NCBI GenBank assembly: GCA_944391815.1
Contig: CALXUV010000068.1
Coordinates: 1-52,333, forward strand
Source: an uncultured Clostridia bacterium
Lineage (GTDB): Bacteria; Bacillota; Clostridia; Oscillospirales; CAG-272
Length of the DNA: 52,333 bases
Direction of reading: 5' to 3'
Notes under the pieces: model-generated
What the model was told of the DNA's origin: nothing
Database searches by the model: none
What the model saw: the letters and a program-made list of their open reading frames with translations, nothing else
Program-made: the position numbers and the translations under genes
Shown: positions 28,936-37,933 of the stretch, piece by piece
How positions within the stretch are numbered: the first letter of the stretch is position 1
How the letters are laid out: every line of letters starts with the position of its first letter

Positions 28936-29154
28936 ATGAAAGTTCGTATAGAGTTAAATACAATGTCGGATGTTACTGATTTCGTTTCCACTGTAACAGC
29001 TTTCCCGGGTCAGGTATATCTCAGTGACGGTAAACGTCAGCAGATCTGCGCAAAATCTCAGCTCGGTGCTATTCTCGCTAAAATGGAATGGGATGAGATT
29101 TACTGCATAAGTGACGAGGACATCAGCGGAAGTATAGTAAAGTGGATCGTCTGA
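28936..29154 (+). CDS. HPr-like protein lacking the phosphorylated histidine
   Basis: A 72-residue protein with the HPr fold pattern: MKVRIELNTMSDVTDFVSTV, then VYLSDGKRQQICAKSQLGAI. The AKSQLGAI segment matches the region around the regulatory Ser46 of HPr (AKSIMGVM), but the N-terminal His15 motif is replaced by NTMSDV, so it cannot act as a PTS phosphocarrier. Such short HPr-like proteins are common single genes in Clostridia, role unknown. I chose the ATG at 28936 over one six codons upstream because AAAGGAG lies 7 nt before it. It has its own consensus promoter. Confidence 0.8.
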   Translation: MKVRIELNTMSDVTDFVSTVTAFPGQVYLSDGKRQQICAKSQLGAILAKMEWDEIYCISDEDISGSIVKWIV

Positions 29155-29212
29155 TCAGTCTCACATCAGCTTCTGTCGGATTTATGACGATATTAATACC
29201 GGTATGCCACTA

Positions 29213-29238
29213 CGGTATATCGGTATTTTAATATACCG
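29213..29238 (+). promoter_or_regulatory. Hairpin at the ribosome site of the DUF2238 gene
   Basis: CGGTATAT (29213-29220) pairs with ATATACCG (29231-29238) around a 10-nt loop. The first G of the GGAGG (29238-29242) is inside the stem. GGTAT also recurs just upstream in a 10-bp palindrome ATACCGGTAT (29196-29205 region). It may modulate translation. Confidence 0.4.
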
Positions 29239-29249
29239 GAGGTTTTATT

Positions 29250-30302
29250 ATGCCAAAAAATGCTCTGAAAGCTCCTTTCGGATTTTATAAGTCGCTTATC
29301 GAACAGATCAAAACCAACAAAAAGGCATTTGTCGTATTCCTTATACTGCGCCTTGCCGTTGTGCTTGTCATAATCCGCTGTATATTTGAAAAGCGTTATG
29401 AGTGCGTTTTTACCGGATGCCTTGCACTTCTTCTGTTACTTTTGCCGGCTTTTGTGGAAAAACAGCTGAAAATAGAGCTGCCTACCGTTCTTGAAACCAT
29501 TGCGTACTTTTTCGTTTTCTGCGCTGAAATTCTCGGAGAAATTGCAAGCTTTTACACCCGCGTTCCGTTTTGGGACACAATGCTCCATACGACCAGCGGA
29601 TTTATTTTTGCGGCTTTCGGGTTCTGTCTTTTCGACATTCTCAACACCAATAAAAAGTTCAAATTCGAGCTTTCGCCCGTTTTTCTGGCTTTGACTGCTT
29701 TCTGCTTTTCTATGACTGTCGGTGTGCTCTGGGAATTTTTTGAATTCGGAATAGATTATTTTTTCAACCTCGACATGCAAAAAGATTTCGTTATCAACCA
29801 TTTCGGATCAATTAATTTCGATCCCAAAGGTCTTAACACTCCGATACTTGTAGACAAAATAGAAAAAACGGTTATCTATACGTCTGGCGGACAACAGTTT
29901 GTGGTTAACGGAGGTTATCTTGACGTAGGTATTTATGACACTATGAAGGACCTGATGGTAAATTTCGTCGGTGCTGTTGTTTTCAGCATTTTCGGTTTTA
30001 TTTACGTAAAACAGCGCGGAAAAGGGGTAGTTGCAAGAAGCTTTATACCGGTACTGAAATCTTCGCTTGTGTCTTCTGAGACGAAAAGTAAGTCCGAAGC
30101 TTCCGAGGCGACCGATTTGGGTTCTGATAAAACCGCCGTTCAAAACTCTTCGGAAACCGACAGCAATGAAAAACATTCTGACCGGAGCCCCGACTCTCAC
30201 AAAGCCGTTGTAACCGAAGAAAGCGCAGACAGAAAAGAAACGGAAAAGACCGGCTCTGCAATTGATTCCACAAAAAACGATGATACTGAACAAAGACGAT
30301 GA
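29250..30302 (+). CDS. DUF2238 (YjdF-like) membrane protein with charged tail
   Basis: A 350-residue membrane protein. Helices cover about 25-70, 78-100, 112-130 and 142-165, with a last one near 230-250. Family text is visible in PFWDTMLHTTSGFIFAAFGF, GVLWEFFEFGIDYFF and DTMKDLMVNFVGAVVFS, the pattern of DUF2238/YjdF inner-membrane proteins, whose function is unknown. The last 80 or so residues are a Ser/Thr/Glu/Lys-rich, probably disordered extension (SEASEATDLGSDK and so on) not usual in the family. The start has GGAGG 7 nt upstream. The stop overlaps a small downstream ORF (ATGA). Confidence 0.85.
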   Translation: MPKNALKAPFGFYKSLIEQIKTNKKAFVVFLILRLAVVLVIIRCIFEKRYECVFTGCLALLLLLLPAFVEKQLKIELPTVLETIAYFFVFCAEILGEIASFYTRVPFWDTMLHTTSGFIFAAFGFCLFDILNTNKKFKFELSPVFLALTAFCFSMTVGVLWEFFEFGIDYFFNLDMQKDFVINHFGSINFDPKGLNTPILVDKIEKTVIYTSGGQQFVVNGGYLDVGIYDTMKDLMVNFVGAVVFSIFGFIYVKQRGKGVVARSFIPVLKSSLVSSETKSKSEASEATDLGSDKTAVQNSSETDSNEKHSDRSPDSHKAVVTEESADRKETEKTGSAIDSTKNDDTEQRR

Positions 30303-30388
30303 CCGGCAACGAAATTTTCCATAACGAAACTATCGGAAGTGAACTGAACCCGGAAACACTGAAGGTTCTGAAAACTCACAACAGGTAA
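30299..30388 (+). CDS. Possible 29-residue peptide, translationally coupled
   Basis: ATG at 30299 overlaps the DUF2238 stop (ATGA) and opens a 29-codon frame, MTGNEIFHNETIGSELNPET and nine more residues to TAA at 30386-30388. The overlap geometry favours coupled re-initiation, but there is no separate ribosome site, no homology I recognise, and the peptide could equally be the tail of a frameshifted DUF2238 extension. Confidence 0.3.
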   Translation: MTGNEIFHNETIGSELNPETLKVLKTHNR

Positions 30389-30422
30389 AAATACAAAACC
30401 AATGTAAACACATATAACATTC

Positions 30423-30466
30423 AAAAAGGTACAGAACGCACAAAATGTTCTGTACCTTTTTCGTTG
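30423..30466 (+). terminator. Strong intrinsic terminator (15-bp stem)
   Basis: A perfect 15-bp stem, AAAAAGGTACAGAAC (30423-30437) with GTTCTGTACCTTTTT (30447-30461), has a 9-nt loop and a T-run. It ends the HPr-like/DUF2238 unit and, read the other way, could end the decayed minus-strand gene. Confidence 0.9.
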
Positions 30467-30481
30467 TAAAGTCGGGATAAT

Positions 30482-31577
30482 TTAATTGGGAGGCATGGCA
30501 TCACAGATTTCAAACCTGCTATCCCCATCAAGAGTTACTCTGAGATTTTTGTCGTTAAGGATTAAAACCGCCTCTTTTTCACTGATAATTCGGATTTCCG
30601 CCTTGGTGTGTATCTGCCACTTCATATCCTGAAGCTCTTTGCATACGACACGGTAAGCTTTTTTTGTTGCTTGTCAAAAACAAATTTTCTCTGGCAAAAG
30701 GTTACGTATCTACCGTAAACCTCGCTCATATCGACTGTCGCTTCCGATATTTCATCTCCGGTCTTTACATTTTTAATCAAAGCGCGTTTGAATATGTCCC
30801 GGCAGTTCTCCTCGGGTTTGCCGAAAACAAGAGTATTATGTCCGTCCGGCAGAGTCCGATAATACCGGTATCTGTCGCCGAAGGTGTCAAAATATGATGT
30901 ATTCAGAAAAAGCTCGTGATCCCAGTCAGTCACACTCACAGAATCACTGAAAATCTCGTTGACCTTACTAAGATATTTCTCGTTTTCAGTCAGCAAAAAT
31001 GCAAACGCAAGATCTTTTAACTTAGTGAGGTTGGTACGTTTTTCACCGTCATCCTTTGCCGCAGCGCAGTCAAGAAACGAGTCCGCTTTTCTAATACAAA
31101 ATTGTGACATCATCTTCGCGTATTGGTCATCTTTTATCAGGCTTTTGATTTTACCGAGAGATTTTGTGCTTATCTGCATCGCAGGGTGAATATTTCGCCG
31201 GTTTACGGTCAGATCTTTAAGAATATCTTCCTCAGTCGGGTTTTCAAAAACCAGATATTTGAAAATACCGTCAAGCAGCCATTTGTCAGCTGTCTCGTCA
31301 AAATCCAAGTCTTTTTCCGGATCTGAATAAACTGTTAAATTTCTGCCGGCGCTGTCCTTCCGTATTTTTTACCGTTGTTTTCGTATCGGTCGATTACGTC
31401 CTGCGTAACTTTAACTTTTTTCCCTTTGTCCCGGAAAAATTTCACACCGTCTGCGAAAACGACTCAGTCTTCAAACCTTTCTTTCACTTTTTCAAAGTCC
31501 GAAACTGTTTCACTCCGGATAAGTCCTATTCTTTCGGTCCCGGGTTGCACGCTCGGATTTTTACTCGGATTTTTCAT
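30482..31577 (-). pseudogene. Decayed heparinase II/III-like gene
   Basis: Minus-strand coding remnants are spread over three frames. The first piece starts MKNPSKNPSVQPGTERIGLI (31577) and has an in-frame TGA (31466-31464) followed by VVFADGVKFFRDKGKK. After a shift near 31365 the frame reads NLTVYSDPEKDLDFDE and then FAFLLTENEKYLSKVNEIFS and TDWDHELFLNTSYF, which resembles the alpha/alpha-toroid of heparinase/alginate lyases. It jumps straight to RYYRTLPDGHNTLVFGKPEE, the start of the C-terminal beta domain, so the middle is deleted. A last shift in an A7 run near 30660 leads to ELQDMKWQIHTKAEIRIISE and a TAA at 30482. Intact relatives are 600 or more residues. It is non-functional. Confidence 0.65.
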
Positions 31578-31814
31578 CTTGACTGTTCCTCACTTTCTTT
31601 TTTGTTTTTTTAATACATTTATTTCAGCCGCAAAACGATAAGTCATGCTACGGCTTTTTGTTTTTTTCTTTCTGTCGTTTTTTACAATATAAATTTATAT
31701 CTGCTGAAATAGCGGAAATTTCTTTGTTTTTTACTGCGTGAAAACATTTTTATTAACACTTTCCGACAAAAAGCATAGATTAACACTGTACTATTTCTGA
31801 AAGGGATGACTCTA

Positions 31815-32807
31815 ATGAAAATTGTTGTTTTGGCAGGCGGCAGAAGCCCTGAAAACGAAGTATCGGTCTGCTCGGGTTTTGCTGTTGCGAAAGCTTTATG
31901 TAGTTTGGGTTGTGAAGTAGCACTCCTTCACCCATCGCAGCTTCTTAAACCCGGCTACGACTGCTTTTTCAGCGATTTTAACGCTCTGTCCGACATTTTT
32001 TCGGAAAACCTGAAAAACGAAAACTTTTCGGAACACTATATATCGTTTGATGTACTGGCTTGCTGTTCAAAAAGCGATATGGTTTTTCTTGCGCTGCATG
32101 GTGGCGACGGGGAAAACGGCAGACTCCAGTCGGTCCTTGAAACCTACGGCATAAAGTACACCGGAAGCTCACCCGAAGCCTGTTTTTCGGCAATGGATAA
32201 AATCCGCTCCAAACAGATTTACGAACACGCAGGAATTTTAACTCCGCTTTACACGGTTTTCAGAAAAGGTCAGAAAAGGATTGCCGTGCCTCCCCGCTAT
32301 CCGTGTGTTATCAAACCTGCAAACGGCGGTTCAAGTTTCGGAGTGACTATCGCATACAACCCATCTATGCTGATGTCCGCAATTGATCGCGCCCTTGAAT
32401 ACTGCGACACGGTGATAATGGAAGAAAAAATTACCGGAAGAGAATTTTCCTGCAGCGTTATAGGAGACCTGCCCGTCGCAGTTACCGAAATAATTCCCAA
32501 AAGCAGTTTTTTTGACTACGAAAGCAAGTATATCAGCGGAGCGGCAAGAGAAATAACTCCGGCACCGCTTCCCGAAGCACTTACCGTAAAAGCCAAAGCC
32601 ACTGCTCTGCGTGCGCATAAAGCTCTCGGTCTGAATAATTTCAGCCGGACAGATATGATTTTAAGCGAAAACTCAAAACTCTTTTACACTCTTGAAACAA
32701 ACACCTTACCCGGAATGACGGAAACAAGTATACTTCCAGCCGCAGCGGCTTACTCCGGACTCGATTTTCCTGCACTGTGCCTTAAAATGCTTACAAAATC
32801 AACTTAA
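31815..32807 (+). CDS. ddl: D-alanine--D-alanine ligase
   Basis: ATP-grasp enzyme that makes D-Ala-D-Ala for peptidoglycan. N-terminal MKIVVLAGGRSPENEVS, the loop LALHGGDGENGRLQ, PCVIKPANGGSSFGV (ATP grasp) and LETNTLPGMTETSILP (metal-binding end) are all in place. 330 residues. I chose the second ATG (31815), since AAAGG is about 9-10 nt upstream; the ATG at 31806 is too close to that site. The omega-loop region (FFDYESKYISG) contains the Tyr-type FFDYESKY typical of D-Ala-D-Ala rather than D-Ala-D-Lac ligases. The 3' end overlaps the convergent comEC by 9 nt. Confidence 0.95.
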   Translation: MKIVVLAGGRSPENEVSVCSGFAVAKALCSLGCEVALLHPSQLLKPGYDCFFSDFNALSDIFSENLKNENFSEHYISFDVLACCSKSDMVFLALHGGDGENGRLQSVLETYGIKYTGSSPEACFSAMDKIRSKQIYEHAGILTPLYTVFRKGQKRIAVPPRYPCVIKPANGGSSFGVTIAYNPSMLMSAIDRALEYCDTVIMEEKITGREFSCSVIGDLPVAVTEIIPKSSFFDYESKYISGAAREITPAPLPEALTVKAKATALRAHKALGLNNFSRTDMILSENSKLFYTLETNTLPGMTETSILPAAAAYSGLDFPALCLKMLTKST

Positions 32808-35114
32808 AGAAAATTCACTCCTTACAGTATCTTCCTCGTAACCCGGAACAACTGAAATTGCTTTCCCGGGAAAAAACAAGGTGGTATCGTAGTTGTTGTA
32901 AGGGGATGCATATATTACCGTTTGACCGCTGACTGTAAGGTAACCGGCATACTCCTTGTTTACCGGTCCGTGATTGCCGCATATCAGGACTCCGCTGCCG
33001 GATATAAACTTTTCAGCCTGCAAATAAATATCCGATTCGGTTACGGAACTTCCGAGATATGTAATACGTTTTTCACCGCTGTAAATACTCAGTGCAATTA
33101 CCGGATGAGCCGATCTTTCGACCTCACCCGCAACCGTTGTTTCCACCACGGTGTTACCGAAAGTCACACTTTCGCCTCTTTTGTAGATACTTATTTCAAT
33201 ACCAAGATCGAGTGAAATTATATTTTCGTAAACAACTGCCTCGTTTTCATTTTCCGGAAGCGGTAGCCACAGACGTTCAATGTGCTCGGTCATACTCAGG
33301 CGTTTGAGTGTGCCGATGTGAGCAGAATGATAGTGCGTCATCATAAACGCACTGATATCAGTAACATAATAATCTTCCTTTGCAGTTTCGGTTGCAAGCT
33401 CCGGTAAGGATTTTGAACCGTTACCTATATCTATAAGCATTGTTTTTCCGCCGGAAAAAAGGAGAAAGGTTTCAGATGTTTTACCGGCTATGTACTGAAC
33501 TTTCACACGGTCTTCCTGTGCAATCTGCCAGACCTGTACCGACGACACAAAAACTACAGAAACCGCAACAAATGCTGCTATAACCGCCACCGGATTTCTT
33601 ATCTTTGCTCGCCAATAGTAAACGAATATTCCGAAAAGCAGGATCAAACACGGTACAAACGTCGGATAGCCAAGCGAGACTGTCGTTGTGAAAGTGTCTG
33701 AAAGCGTTGCTGCCACTGTTTCGAAAAAATGATAAATTCCTTCTATTGCGGCGGCAATGACATAACCCGCAACCGGCACTCCTGAAAAAAGCAGTAACAG
33801 AATTGCAAGTACCATGGAAGCAAAAACCAGCGGTACGGCTATGGGATTGACAAACAGCGCAAAAAATGAAAATTCAGAAAAATACATTGAAAGCACAGGC
33901 ACGGTAAAAAGCGAAGCACATACCGTTACAACCAAAGAATAAATAATTTTTCTTAACACCCTGAAAACTGATTTCATATCTCCGGCACGCGACAAATCAA
34001 GAGATGGTGCGGAAATTTTCTCTATGTAAAGCGCACAGAGCACAAGCCCGAGGGTTGCAAAAAAGGAAAGCAGGAAGCTGCACGAACATATAAGTCCTGT
34101 ATCAGCAGTACAAATTATAACGGCTGAAATCATAAGACTTGTAAGCGGATCGCTTTTGGCTTTGGCAAACATCGAAAGCAGGCTTACTCCGAGCATTATT
34201 GCGGATCTCATAACTGACGGTGAAAATCCTGCAACTGCCGCAAAGCAAAAGGTTCCGATTAAAATAATAACGCTTTTGAGCTTTCTCGCAGTTTTCAGCC
34301 TGTCGGTAAAAAACATTATTATCGCCGCAAGTAATGAAAGGTGCATCCCGCTTATGGCAAGAACGTGTGAAAGTCCCAGATCCGACATATCACTTCTGAA
34401 ACTTTCGCTTAACCCGTTTTTGTCACCTATAATAAGCGCTTTTATGTACTCCGCCGCAGTCGGAGACAGATTCTCCTCAAATACTCCGGCGGTTTTCTCT
34501 CTTACCGTGAATATAAGATATCCGACTCCTCTTTTTGATTCATTTGTTACGCTTTTAAAGCTGTCCGCACTTATTTCCGCTACAATCTTTTTTGACACTT
34601 GGCTTAGCTTTTCGCCAATACTTTTACCGGAATCGGGCAAGTTAAGTTTTCCGTCAAAAGTTACGGTATCGTATTCGGAAAAAGCGATTTCTCCCGAAAA
34701 TTCTATATAGGCATTGCCGTTAACTTTTTCACCGCTGATTTCTTTTAACTCGGCAAAGTACATTGAGCCGAAATTTTCCCTATAAACAGTTTCCTTTATA
34801 ACGGCTTTTATTTCAACGTTTTCATTGGAAACAGACACCGGTGAAGGCGCTCCGAAAAAAGCCGCAATAACCGACAAAGCAATGCACCCTGCCGCCAGGT
34901 ACGGCAAAGGATTTGCTGTGAAAGAAATTTTTTTGTTTCTTAAAATCATATAGGCGGCATATAATAAAACCAGCGCACCGTACACCGCAAAATATACTGT
35001 ATTCAACTTAAACAAAAACAAAGCCAAAAGGTAGACAAACGCAAGAAAACAAAACGGTCTGCAACAGAACGGAGTGTTTTCGATAGGCTTTGATAATTTT
35101 TCCAAAAGCTGCAT
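32799..35114 (-). CDS. comEC: ComEC/Rec2 DNA-uptake channel
   Basis: Polytopic membrane protein that forms the channel for transforming DNA. 771 residues: N-terminal helices, the DUF4131/OB-like region (about 80-190), the competence domain with GLSHVLAISGMHLSLL and GFSPSVMRSAIM, and a C-terminal metallo-beta-lactamase-like domain from about 530. That domain has the motif THYHSAHIG, that is H594-x-H596-x-A598-H599. Nuclease-type homologues have HxHxDH, so the metal-binding Asp is replaced here. AAAGGA lies 7-8 nt before the ATG. It is divergent from the racemase gene by 38 bp. Length and domains are otherwise complete. Confidence 0.93.
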   Translation of the reverse strand: MQLLEKLSKPIENTPFCCRPFCFLAFVYLLALFLFKLNTVYFAVYGALVLLYAAYMILRNKKISFTANPLPYLAAGCIALSVIAAFFGAPSPVSVSNENVEIKAVIKETVYRENFGSMYFAELKEISGEKVNGNAYIEFSGEIAFSEYDTVTFDGKLNLPDSGKSIGEKLSQVSKKIVAEISADSFKSVTNESKRGVGYLIFTVREKTAGVFEENLSPTAAEYIKALIIGDKNGLSESFRSDMSDLGLSHVLAISGMHLSLLAAIIMFFTDRLKTARKLKSVIILIGTFCFAAVAGFSPSVMRSAIMLGVSLLSMFAKAKSDPLTSLMISAVIICTADTGLICSCSFLLSFFATLGLVLCALYIEKISAPSLDLSRAGDMKSVFRVLRKIIYSLVVTVCASLFTVPVLSMYFSEFSFFALFVNPIAVPLVFASMVLAILLLLFSGVPVAGYVIAAAIEGIYHFFETVAATLSDTFTTTVSLGYPTFVPCLILLFGIFVYYWRAKIRNPVAVIAAFVAVSVVFVSSVQVWQIAQEDRVKVQYIAGKTSETFLLFSGGKTMLIDIGNGSKSLPELATETAKEDYYVTDISAFMMTHYHSAHIGTLKRLSMTEHIERLWLPLPENENEAVVYENIISLDLGIEISIYKRGESVTFGNTVVETTVAGEVERSAHPVIALSIYSGEKRITYLGSSVTESDIYLQAEKFISGSGVLICGNHGPVNKEYAGYLTVSGQTVIYASPYNNYDTTLFFPGKAISVVPGYEEDTVRSEFSLS

Positions 35115-35152
35115 CTTGTTTTCCTTTCGGCTTATTTATTTCGGAGGTTACC

Positions 35153-35857
35153 ATGAAAAAAAGCTCTTGCAACAGAAAAATACTCGGCATTATCGGCGGA
35201 ATGGGTCCACGCTCGGATCTCGCTTTTCTCGGAATGCTTCAAAGCAGGATTTCTGCCAAATGCGACGGAGACTACATTCCCGTGATTTACGACGGCAACT
35301 GCTGCCGTCCCGATCGCAGCGACTATCTTACCGGAAAAAGCGGCCGCTGTCCGGGAAAAAGTCTGCTGTGTTCTCTGAAAAATCTTGAAAAATGCGGTGC
35401 CACCGTAATTGTCATGCCGTGCAACACCGCCCATTACTGGTCCTTTCTGATAAGAAAAAACAAAAGGCGGAAAACCGTTTTTATCGATATGATTTCGGCG
35501 GTTACAAATTACTGTAAATCACGTAATCTGAAAAAAGTAACTCTTCTTGCGACTGCCGGTACATACGAAAAAGATATCTACCGCAAAGCTTTGCTTTCGG
35601 CAGGAATTGAATGCGTTTACCCAGATGACGAAACCCGCAAGTCCGCATCGGATGTTATTTCCGATATAAAATGCGGAAAAAAAGCCGATCTTGACTGCGA
35701 AGACGCATGCTTTTCAGAAAACAGTTGCGACGGAATTATTCTCGGCTGTACCGAGCTTTGTCTTGCTGATAAAAAACAGGACGACAGTGTTTATATCGAC
35801 TGTCTTTCGGTACTCGCCGACAAAGTAGTAGAAACGTTCGGTAAAAAAATCAGATAA
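35153..35857 (+). CDS. Aspartate/glutamate racemase family protein
   Basis: Cofactor-independent amino-acid racemase. Two catalytic cysteines appear in the usual contexts, VIVMPCNTAHYW and IILGCTELCL, with the N-terminal LGIIGGMGPRSDLAFL. 234 residues. The start at 35153 (MKKSSCNRK) is chosen from GGAGG 5 nt upstream; an upstream extension lies across the comEC start. The MPCNTAH and GGMGP forms point to aspartate racemase (YgeA/RacX-like broad family) rather than MurI, which has a different GCTH ending. Neighbouring ddl and murB suggest D-amino-acid supply for cell wall or signalling. Confidence 0.9.
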   Translation: MKKSSCNRKILGIIGGMGPRSDLAFLGMLQSRISAKCDGDYIPVIYDGNCCRPDRSDYLTGKSGRCPGKSLLCSLKNLEKCGATVIVMPCNTAHYWSFLIRKNKRRKTVFIDMISAVTNYCKSRNLKKVTLLATAGTYEKDIYRKALLSAGIECVYPDDETRKSASDVISDIKCGKKADLDCEDACFSENSCDGIILGCTELCLADKKQDDSVYIDCLSVLADKVVETFGKKIR

Positions 35858-35985
35858 AATATTCAGTCGGTTAGATTTAACTGACAAATGTAACAATTTC
35901 GTATTTTCTATACCGGCTTGATTTATCTCTTGAATTCTTATAATTTAGCCTATATCTTTATATTTTATATTTTAGTTTAAATCTT

Positions 35986-36030
35986 AAAAAACAGTATCCG
36001 GAACACGCCGTTTACTGTTTTTGTTTTTTC
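35986..36030. terminator. Bidirectional terminator between racemase and rapZ
   Basis: AAAAACAGTA (35987-35996) pairs with TACTGTTTTT (36013-36022), with T-tracts on both strands, between two convergent genes. Confidence 0.65.
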
Positions 36031-36036
36031 GCTTAT

Positions 36037-36903
36037 TTATTGTTTTCCGTTTTTAATATCTCTGTGTATAACCGAAACGCTCTCCCCTCCATCCCTCAGA
36101 TGTGTGGCAAGCGCCTCAGCTATTGTGACCGAGCGGTGTTTTCCGCCTGTACATCCGATGGCTACCGTAAGCTGTCTTTTTCCCTCTTCTGAATAGAGCG
36201 GAAGAAGAAAATCTATCATATCACACAGTTTTTCAAGAAATGTTTTGGTCTTGGGCATCTCCATTACATATTCTCTTACCTCAGGATCAAGTCCGGTCAG
36301 ATTTCTGAGCTTGCTGACGTAAAAAGGATTTGGAAAACACCGCACGTCAAACACCAGATCCGCTTCCTTTACGCTGCCGTTTTTAAAACCGAAAGAAATC
36401 ACGTTTATGGTCAGACTCCTCTTTTTCTGATTTCCGCAGACATCCTGCATCTTCTCTCTCATCTGGTGAACGGTAAGATAAGTTGAATCTATTATGTAAT
36501 CTGCCTTTTCGAATATATTTTCAAGAAGCTGTCTTTCCTTTTCTATAGCTTCGCTTATCGGTATATTGTATAGTGCGGAAAGAGGATGAATCCGCCTTGT
36601 CTCTTTGTAACGGTTCAGCAGTACATCGGAAGAGCAGTCAAGGACAAGCACTTTGCATTCATAGCCGCTCGCTTTCATAGACTCTACCTCTTCTTCAAGC
36701 GGCCTGAAATTTGACTCTCCTCTTACATCAATTATAAAAGCGACGTTGCTCTGTCGGGAACCGGTTTGCGCATAAAGTTCCGCAAACTTCGATATAAGTG
36801 CCACAGGCATATTATCAATGCAATAATAGCCCATATCCTCAAGCACACCCTGTGCCACACTTTTTCCCGAGCCGCTCATGCCCGTTACAATCAGATAACG
36901 CAT
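36037..36903 (-). CDS. rapZ: RNase adaptor / nucleotide-binding protein RapZ (YvcJ)
   Basis: GTP/ATP-binding protein of the RapZ/YvcJ family. In E. coli it guides RNase E to GlmZ and so controls amino-sugar synthesis; in Bacillus, YvcJ affects competence. Walker A GMSGSGKS is at 8-15. The C-terminal domain has VISFGFKNG, DVRCFPNPF and IGCTGGKHRSV. 288 residues from the ATG at 36903, whose AAAGGA lies inside the end of murB. The murB stop is 1 nt upstream (TAAAATG), giving tight coupling. In many Firmicutes rapZ is followed by yvcK and whiA; neither follows here. Confidence 0.94.
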   Translation of the reverse strand: MRYLIVTGMSGSGKSVAQGVLEDMGYYCIDNMPVALISKFAELYAQTGSRQSNVAFIIDVRGESNFRPLEEEVESMKASGYECKVLVLDCSSDVLLNRYKETRRIHPLSALYNIPISEAIEKERQLLENIFEKADYIIDSTYLTVHQMREKMQDVCGNQKKRSLTINVISFGFKNGSVKEADLVFDVRCFPNPFYVSKLRNLTGLDPEVREYVMEMPKTKTFLEKLCDMIDFLLPLYSEEGKRQLTVAIGCTGGKHRSVTIAEALATHLRDGGESVSVIHRDIKNGKQ

Positions 36904-36904
36904 T

Positions 36905-37933
36905 TTATTCCTTTGCCTTTCGCTTTCCGCTTTTTTTGCCGCTATACGGAATATACTCAACTTCTTCTTTCAGTTTAATTCCGCACTTTGCATATACTTT
37001 TCTTTTGACTGATCTTGCCAGTGCCTTAATATCAGCTGTTCTGCATAGACCTGTCGCATTTATAATGAAATTTCCGTGCTTGCCGGAAACCTGCGCACCG
37101 CCGACTTTATAGCCCTTCATGCCGCAAAGATCTATCAGTTCGCCCGCCGATTTTCCTCGGTAACAGATTTTTCCCTCTGACGGAGCCGGCTTTTTGAAAT
37201 AACTTCCTGCGGATTTTACACCCATCGGCTGAGACTCTGTTCTTTTTCTTTTGTTTTGTTCAATTTTTTCCCTTATCTCGGTTTTACTGCCTTTTTTCAC
37301 CGCGAAATAAGCACACAGCACGATCTCACCGCATTTTCCGACACTGCTTTTCCGGTAGGAAAAAAGCATACTGTTCCTGAAAATCATTTCGGTTTTTTTC
37401 AAGGTCGGTCTGTAAATCTGAAGGGCGACAAGATTGTCGCTTATCTCACACCCGAACGCCCCCGCATTTGAGCAAACTGCTCCTCCGACCGTTGCCGGAA
37501 TGGAGCAAAGTCCCTCAAACCCCGAATATCCGAGGTTGAGCGCCGCAAGAGAAAGGGAAGGCAGCCACGTTCCGCACGTGGCGTAAAAAAACTCCTCCGC
37601 TTCTACTCTTGAAAAGAGTACTTTTTCCTCTTCGTTTCTCGGTTGCCGGATAACGCCAAGCGCCCTTATCTTGACCGTAGACAAAACGGTTCCGTAGAAG
37701 CCCCTGTCATCAAAAATCAGATTTGACGCATTCCCTATTACGATATACTTTCCGTGCTTTTCCGCCTCATTTACTGCCGCTATCAGCGTTTGAAGGTCGT
37801 AAGGCGTAACATAAAAGTCAGCCCTTCCTCCTGTGCCGATCGTCGATACAAGCGAAAGGGGGTAATTCCTGTAATATTTCAGACTTCCTTTATTTTGCAT
37901 TTCATTTAAAAATTGCAAATATAAAGTATCCAT
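36905..37933 (-). CDS. murB: UDP-N-acetylenolpyruvoylglucosamine reductase MurB
   Basis: FAD-dependent enzyme of peptidoglycan precursor synthesis that reduces UDP-GlcNAc-enolpyruvate to UDP-MurNAc. FAD-binding text VIGNASNLIFDDRGF and CSIPATVGGAVCSNAGAFG is present, as is the catalytic SAGSYFKKP and the final SGKHGNFIIN of type IIb MurB. 342 residues. The basic C-terminal tail (SGKKSGKRKAKE) is an extra of about 12 residues. The ATG at 37933 is preferred over a GTG two codons upstream, but both are weakly marked. Adjacent rapZ is coupled. The murB-rapZ order is common in Firmicutes. Confidence 0.95.
   Translation of the reverse strand: MDTLYLQFLNEMQNKGSLKYYRNYPLSLVSTIGTGGRADFYVTPYDLQTLIAAVNEAEKHGKYIVIGNASNLIFDDRGFYGTVLSTVKIRALGVIRQPRNEEEKVLFSRVEAEEFFYATCGTWLPSLSLAALNLGYSGFEGLCSIPATVGGAVCSNAGAFGCEISDNLVALQIYRPTLKKTEMIFRNSMLFSYRKSSVGKCGEIVLCAYFAVKKGSKTEIREKIEQNKRKRTESQPMGVKSAGSYFKKPAPSEGKICYRGKSAGELIDLCGMKGYKVGGAQVSGKHGNFIINATGLCRTADIKALARSVKRKVYAKCGIKLKEEVEYIPYSGKKSGKRKAKE

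Noticed and set aside
31335-31577. Intact small gene using TGA as a sense codon
   Set aside because: TGA is used as a normal stop by neighbouring genes (for example hpt-region, MATE-region and SGNH operon genes), and the frame continues into other lesions of a decayed gene.
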